DNA from: Pholiota molesta
Taxonomy: Eukaryota > Basidiomycota > Agaricomycetes > Agaricales > Strophariaceae
Length of the DNA stretch: 64,000 nt
Assembly: GCA_014925825.1 (NCBI GenBank)
Contig: JACGCK010000005.1
Coordinates: forward strand, 248,001 to 312,000
Direction of reading: 5' to 3'
The notes beneath the pieces are model-generated. The model did not search any database. It was not told the origin of the DNA and worked only from the letters and a program-made list of their open reading frames with translations. The translations under genes were made by a program, and so were the position numbers. Of this stretch, positions 58,664 to 64,000 are shown piece after piece (the first letter of the stretch is position 1; each line of letters begins with the position of its first letter).

Positions 58664-61452
58664 ATGTCTGTCGAATACGCAAAACGACTAGGCAAACGTG
58701 CCATTGGATATCCAGAGACTGTCGTTCCCGTCGCCTCCTCAGTGGATTTTGTTACCCAGATTTTTGATGCTCCTGTGGACAAGGTATGTGTTAGGCTCCG
58801 GTCTATTGCTACTTTTACTGACTTTTATGCTTCTGCCTTTTAGACAAGAAACTACCTGATTAGTCTCTTCCCCATCTTGTCATGGTTCCGAAACTACAGT
58901 CAGTTAGCTCATCTTGCTTCTCGAAGTAAAGGTCGCTAACTCTGGTGCTAGATGTGGGATGGCTTACTGGTGATGTAATCGCTGGATTGACCGTCGGTCT
59001 GGTGGTCGTTCCGCAAAGTATGTCTTATGCTCTGGTATGTTGCTTTCACAGTAATGTAAAGGCATCCCGCGATATAACCACTCTTATAGATTGCCACCCT
59101 TCCTGCAGAGTATGGCCTTTATTCATCTTTTGTTGGGGTTCTTCTTTATTGCGTAAGATCAGATTTCTTTCCTGCCCCACAATAATTTCCTGAACATATT
59201 TCCAGTTCTTCGCCACCTCGAAGGATGTTTCAATCGGGCCCGTCGCCGTCATGTCCCTTACCGTCTCACAAGTCATTAAACATGTTAACAAAACTAATCC
59301 GGGCGAATTCGACTCACCTCATATCGCAACTGTGCTCGCGTTTATTTGTGGATTCATTGTACTTGGAATTGGTCTCCTTCGCCTCGGGTGGCTCGTCGAA
59401 TTCATTTCTGCGCCCGCTGTCAGCGGTTTCATGACTGGCTCTGCGATCAACATTGCTGCTGGCCAAGTTCCTGGATTGATGGGAATTTCTGGATTCGAGT
59501 GAGTAAAGGGTTTTTTTTGCCTTACATTATCCAAATTTATTCATATCGACAAAAGCACACGAGCGGCGACATTCAAAGTCATTATCAACACTTTGAAGGG
59601 TTTGCCGCGGACCAAACTGGATGCTGCATGGGGCCTTACGGGTCTCGTCTCTCTTTACCTTATCCGCAACATCTGCGTGTACTTGGGCAAGAAATACCCC
59701 CGCCGAGGTATGGCCCTTTCTGCATCGGCTCAAAATGTCCGACTAATGACTAATGACTATTCTTCTAGCTCGCCTGTTCTTCTTTATCAGTGTTCTGCGA
59801 AATGCTTTCGTCGTCATTGTCCTTACCCTGGCTGCTTGGCTTTACTGCCGTCATCACAAACTTGGTCCCAACAAATATCCCATTAAAATCTTGCTGACTG
59901 TCCCTTCTGGCTTCAAGCACATCCATCAACCTGATGTCAATCGCTCGCTTCTCAAAGCCCTGGCTCCCGAGCTTCCTGTCGCCACTATTATTCTTTTGCT
60001 CGAGCACATTGCCATCTCTAAATGTAAGTCATTCTGTACCGTTTGAGAAACATCCTTTGACGAGAATATAGCTTTCGGACGCTTGAACGGTTACAAAATC
60101 AACCCTAACCAGGAACTCATTGCTATTGGAGTTACCAACACCATTGGATCTGTCTTCGGCGCTTATCCTGCTACTGGTTCTTTTTCCCGGTCGGCCTTGA
60201 AATCGAAGTCGGGCGTGCGTACCCCAGCCGCTGGTATCATCACCGCCATCGTTGTAATCGTCGCCCTTTATGGTTTGACGGATGCATTCTTCTGGATTCC
60301 TACCGCTGCGCTGTCGGCTATCATTATTCACGCAGTGGCTGATCTCGTTGCATCACCATCTCAGGTAAGAATTGTGTTTACTTCATATTGTACCAAGCTA
60401 AGAATAAACGTTAGGTGTACTCCTACTGGCGGGTCTCTCCTTTGGAATTCGTCATTTGGTGGGCGGCTGTTCTCGTCACTGTCTTTTCTACCATCGAGGA
60501 CGGCATCTATACATCAATCGCTTCCTCCTTAGTCCTCCTCTTGATCCGCATTGCTCATCCCCGTGGCTCATTCCTCGGAAGAGTAACAATTCGGGACGGA
60601 ACAGGCACCGATAGCAAAGGAACTCGTGAAGTCTTCCTCCCTCTCAACAAAAACGGAATCACCAACCAGGACATCAAAGTTGTCCCCCCCTCGCCTGGCG
60701 TTATTGTATACAGGTTCGAGGAAAGTTACCTCTATCCCAATTCTTCTATCGTCAATTCTGCGCTCGTCGATTATGTTCAACAGAACATGCGCCGTGGGAT
60801 GGATATGACGAACATCAAGCCCAGCGACCGTGCATGGAATGATCCAAGCCCTCTTCGCGGTGAGGATGAACAAAAACAAAACGAAATGAAGCCCATTCTT
60901 CATGCCATTGTTCTTGATTTCTCCACTGTGTAAGTTATTCGCGTGAATCAAGCTATTGCATTACTTATGCCGATCGGTTTCCAGATCCCATATCGATACA
61001 ACTGCTACCCAAGCCCTTATTGATGCCCGTACCGAGATAGAAAAATGGGCTGACCACCATGTAGAGGTTTGTTTTGGCATCTCATGTCTGCTAGAATGTA
61101 TATCAATTAATATGATTATCACTTCCAGTTCCACTTTGCTACTGTACTCTCTCCCTGGATCCGACGGGCACTCATTGCCGGCGGCTTTGGTACTGGGGTT
61201 TCTTCGTCCAAAACTCGAGAAGTCGCCGCCGTACACCCATACCGTGAAGACCCTTCAGAGTTCTCCCAAATTGAAGTGCATAGCGATCTTGAAGGAGGAG
61301 ACCTGAAGAAACGTGGCTCCGCAACGGAATCATTAGAATCGAAAGATGAATATGCACCCATCATATCCTCCGACACTCCCTTCTTCCATGTCGACCTGGA
61401 AGGAGCCGTCAAGGCGGCTGAGAACGGACTTAATAACCGAACTCAATTTTGA
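58664..61452 (+). CDS. Sulfate permease (SLC26/SulP with STAS domain)
   Basis: Plasma-membrane proton-coupled sulfate transporter that feeds sulfate assimilation. Multi-exon, with no frameshift in the parts I traced. It starts MSVEYAKRLGKRAIGYPET. The SulP signature is VGWLTGDVIAGLTVGLVVVP-QSMSYAL, followed by IATLPAEYGLYSSFVGVL and FFATSKDVSIGPVAVMSLTV. About 11-12 membrane helices include ISAPAVSGFMTGSAINIAAG and GVTNTIGSVFGAYPATGSFS. The C-terminal cytosolic STAS part has HAIVLDFSTV, SHIDTTATQALIDARTEIEK and an acidic end. It lies 390 bp upstream of the sphingosine kinase on the same strand. Confidence 0.94.
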
Positions 61453-61843
61453 TTCTAACTCCCGACAGTGGAATACTAGTGATGGTCAAAGTGTACTTTA
61501 CTTTCTTTGCTTCATGATTCTTGGGAAAATGTAATGTTCTAATATCCCTGTACTTTCGTAAAATACCCTATTATGCTACTATAGCGTGCCGCTGTAAATG
61601 CAAACAACCCTGCAATTTAGTCCGTAAATGGCGAAGTACTTTCCTTACTTGGTCGCAATCTGAGTGCACCGTTACGGGCAGTTGCTGTGTCTGCGTGATC
61701 TGACACGTGTCAGGCCTCGGCCCGTTTCAGTGTTCAGGCGAGGGCCGAGGCTAGCCTTCTTGTACATCTTCACATGCTTTGAACTGCCCCCAGTGGTTCC
61801 GCTGACATTAATCCATTCTTTTATCTCATCTTCTAGCTTTGTT
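61453..61843. promoter_or_regulatory. Sulfate permease 3' UTR and sphingosine kinase promoter
   Basis: 391 bp. The right half is C/T-rich just before the kinase ATG. A CACGTG-like box (ACACGTGTC at about 61701-61709) is visible; E-boxes of this kind can bind bHLH factors, but use here is unproven. Confidence 0.4.
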
Positions 61844-63827
61844 ATGTCTGAAGCAACGATAACCATAAAGACCACACCCACTTCTCATGCCAAATTGACC
61901 TTGAACGACACTAATTTATCTGTGCAAAAATCCACGCGTAAGCATTGGTAATTATTTCTTCAACAGGATAATGAGCTGAGAAGCATTCAGTATCAAAACC
62001 ATCGACTCGTCATGACGTTGCGCATCGGTTCATCCTCAGTGCCACTTTCGATGGTTCCTCTCGTATAAAGGTGGCTTATTTAGCTAAGAAGAAGGCATTA
62101 CATCTTGTTGTCCTCGAAGGAACGGTGGAAGAGTCGCAAATTGGGCATGCAGCAGAATGGACCGAATCCCTAATGAAGGCTGTTTACGATGGTGAGTGGA
62201 ACTCGAAGTGCAACTTGAAACATTCTTTCATTGAATAGCTTTCACTTAGACGCTGGTATCAAGCGCTCGCGTCATTTGATGGTATTTGTCAATCCATTTG
62301 GAGGGAAAGTACGTTCCAACAGGCGGCATCTACTTCTTCGTCTCATGCCTGCGAATATTGTAGAAGAAAGCTGTCTCCATCTTTGTTGACAAGGTGGAAC
62401 CTGTCCTGAAGATTGCGGGTTGTTCTCTGGAGATTTTGTGTACGTCACCTACTCCTTTCTATTTGCAATCCCGCTGAGCAGGCCCAAAATTAGACACAAC
62501 CCATAGAGGACAAGCTCAGGAGTTAGCTAAAAGTTTACCCCTTCACTTCGATGCGATCCTCACTGTTTCTGGAGACGGATTGATTCATGAGATTTTGAAT
62601 GGCTTCGCAGAGCATGCAGATGCAATGAAAGCATTCTCAACTCCTGTAGCGCCTATACCTACAGGGTCCGGTAACGGGCTATCTCTAAACCTTCTAGGAC
62701 CTGAGGTGATATTTGAATCATTACCTGGACTATGTTTTTCTCTTACCTTCCAACATTGCCTACAGGAAGGCTTTGATGTCCTTGCGGCTGCTTTAAACGC
62801 GATCAAAGGTGAGAAATATTCATCCTCTACTGAAGATGTGTTAATCTCCCCGTTTAGGACAGCCTATGAAAGTCGACCTCTTCTCTGTTACCCAGGGCGA
62901 AAAGCGATCAGTATCATTCATGTCCCAGGCGCTTGGCTTGATGGCAGACGTAGACATAGGAACTGACCATCTCCGTTGGATGGGCGAAACACGGTTTATG
63001 TATGGGTTGCTCCGAGGGCGTAGGTTTCATCTGTCTCTTATTACAAGGTCTCTTAGCTGATCAATTTTGCCAGTTGTCAAGTATAAATCGTGTCCCATAC
63101 AGCTGTCTTACAAGGTAGCAGAAAAGGACAAACACAAGATGGCAGTGGAAGTTGCCTCCAGGAAGATTTCGGGATTTCCTTCCCCACCTCCTTCAGCAAC
63201 TAGTCAACGCAGCTTCAGCGATGCTGTTCCGCCGTCAAAATATCTTAAAGAAGATGAGGATGGTTGGACAACATTCCTTGACCCCATCTTGTATGTATAT
63301 GCAGGCAAAGGTCCTTACGTTTCCCGGTAAGATAGAGCGTTATAGTAAAAGTACTCCTTTCATTTTCATTTCTTTCTTACAGGGATTTCATGGCTTTCCC
63401 AGTTTCTTTGCCCGATGACGGACTCATTGACCTGGTTGTCATGACTAATGTCAGCTTTCCTTACCGCCTATGGTTATATTCTCTAACTTAACTTGAACAG
63501 GATTCAAGAGGGGATCTCATCGCAACTATGGATGGTGCACATGTAGGAAATGCGTATTGGCATCCGAAAGTGAGCCTTGTGAATTATATACGTCGTAAAG
63601 AAAACACTCATTGTAAATGCTATTAGTTACACTATGTGAAGGCACATAGTTATCGCGTTAAGCCATACCAAAAGAAGGGGCATTTAGCTATCGACGGGGA
63701 ACCTTACCCTTTCGAAGAATTCCAAGTTGAGGTTCTTCATGGTTCTGCCACGTTGCTCAGTCCCTATGGGCATTATGCAGCGCACTTTGAACCCCGGACG
63801 CCTCTTTCAGATACCCAGAATAGCTGA
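61844..63827 (+). CDS. LCB4: Sphingosine (long-chain base) kinase
   Basis: Lipid kinase that makes sphingoid-base 1-phosphates. About ten exons; the start is MSEATITIKTTPTSHAKLTL. The kinase motifs occur in order: MVFVNPFGGK (nucleotide-binding C1), LTVSGDGLIHEILNGFAEHA (C2), APIPTGSGNGLSLNLLG (C3), DLFSVTQGEKRSVSFMSQAL with LGLMADVDIGTDHLRWMGE (C4, sphingosine-recognition Asp) and HLAIDGEPYPFEEFQVEVLH (C5). It ends FEPRTPLSDTQNS. The family length is about 450-500 aa. The symbol is by analogy with yeast LCB4/LCB5. No clear frameshift. Confidence 0.92.
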
Positions 63828-64000
63828 TTGTAAGCCTGCTGGAACGCGTTTTCAATGTTGTTTTCAATGTTGTACAAATGTTGTATGTTGTACTTAGCGT
63901 TATCCTATTTGCTATGCATCTCCATCTTCTCCATCTTGTTGCAGTGTTATCTATTAGAAATTTATGCTTGTACTTAGAGATCTGCGACTGGAATATACAT

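Overview
This window is nuclear DNA from a filamentous basidiomycete, most likely an Agaricomycete. The genes have many short introns (about 45-65 bp) with GT...AG borders, and intergenic gaps are small. The gene families are those of mushroom-forming fungi: an F-box/LRR-type hypothetical, a secreted serine-rich cupredoxin, DOMON-cytochrome b561 and a SnoaL-like family. Nothing bacterial, viral or CRISPR-like was seen.

Layout. 1-14.6 kb is dense housekeeping sequence: the 3' part of anthranilate synthase TRP2 (+), mitochondrial ribosomal uS2m (-), a ribosome-associated SSB-type Hsp70 (+), RFC2 (-), CAF-1 large subunit CAC1 (+), kinetochore SPC24 (-), PPP4R2 (+), PRCC (+) and HTD2 (-). 14.8-17.3 kb holds a damaged F-box-like gene and a secreted cupredoxin. 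19.1-28.1 kb holds ESCRT-II SNF8 (+), POLD2 (-), a gene-poor gap and a GC-rich EST1/SMG6-type PIN protein (-). 28-31 kb is gene-poor. 31-37.3 kb holds a GH31 alpha-xylosidase (-), a tRNA-Phe and a repeat island in which two different DNA transposons have inserted into an 81-bp tandem repeat. 37.9-64 kb holds L-serine/threonine dehydratase (+), PET100 (-), glutamate decarboxylase (+), DOMON-cytochrome b561 (-), nucleoside diphosphate kinase (-), QCR7 (+), transketolase (-), CMC2 (+), an SDR dehydrogenase (-), a SnoaL-like gene (-), STRAP (-), a sulfate permease (+) and a sphingosine kinase (+).

Functional themes. RFC2/CAC1, SPC24/PPP4R2 and POLD2 are S-phase or mitosis genes, and their shared or upstream promoters carry clusters of MluI cell-cycle-box-like motifs (ACGCGT and one-mismatch forms). 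This suggests G1/S co-regulation of a loose neighbourhood of genes. PET100, QCR7, CMC2, uS2m and HTD2 are all mitochondrial.

Caveat. About half of the conserved genes need one or more single-base corrections to restore the family reading frame. Nearly all are apparent one-base losses, mostly in short homopolymers. This pattern points to uncorrected sequencing or assembly errors rather than pseudogenes. Exon coordinates are my reading of splice sites and protein conservation and have not been checked computationally.
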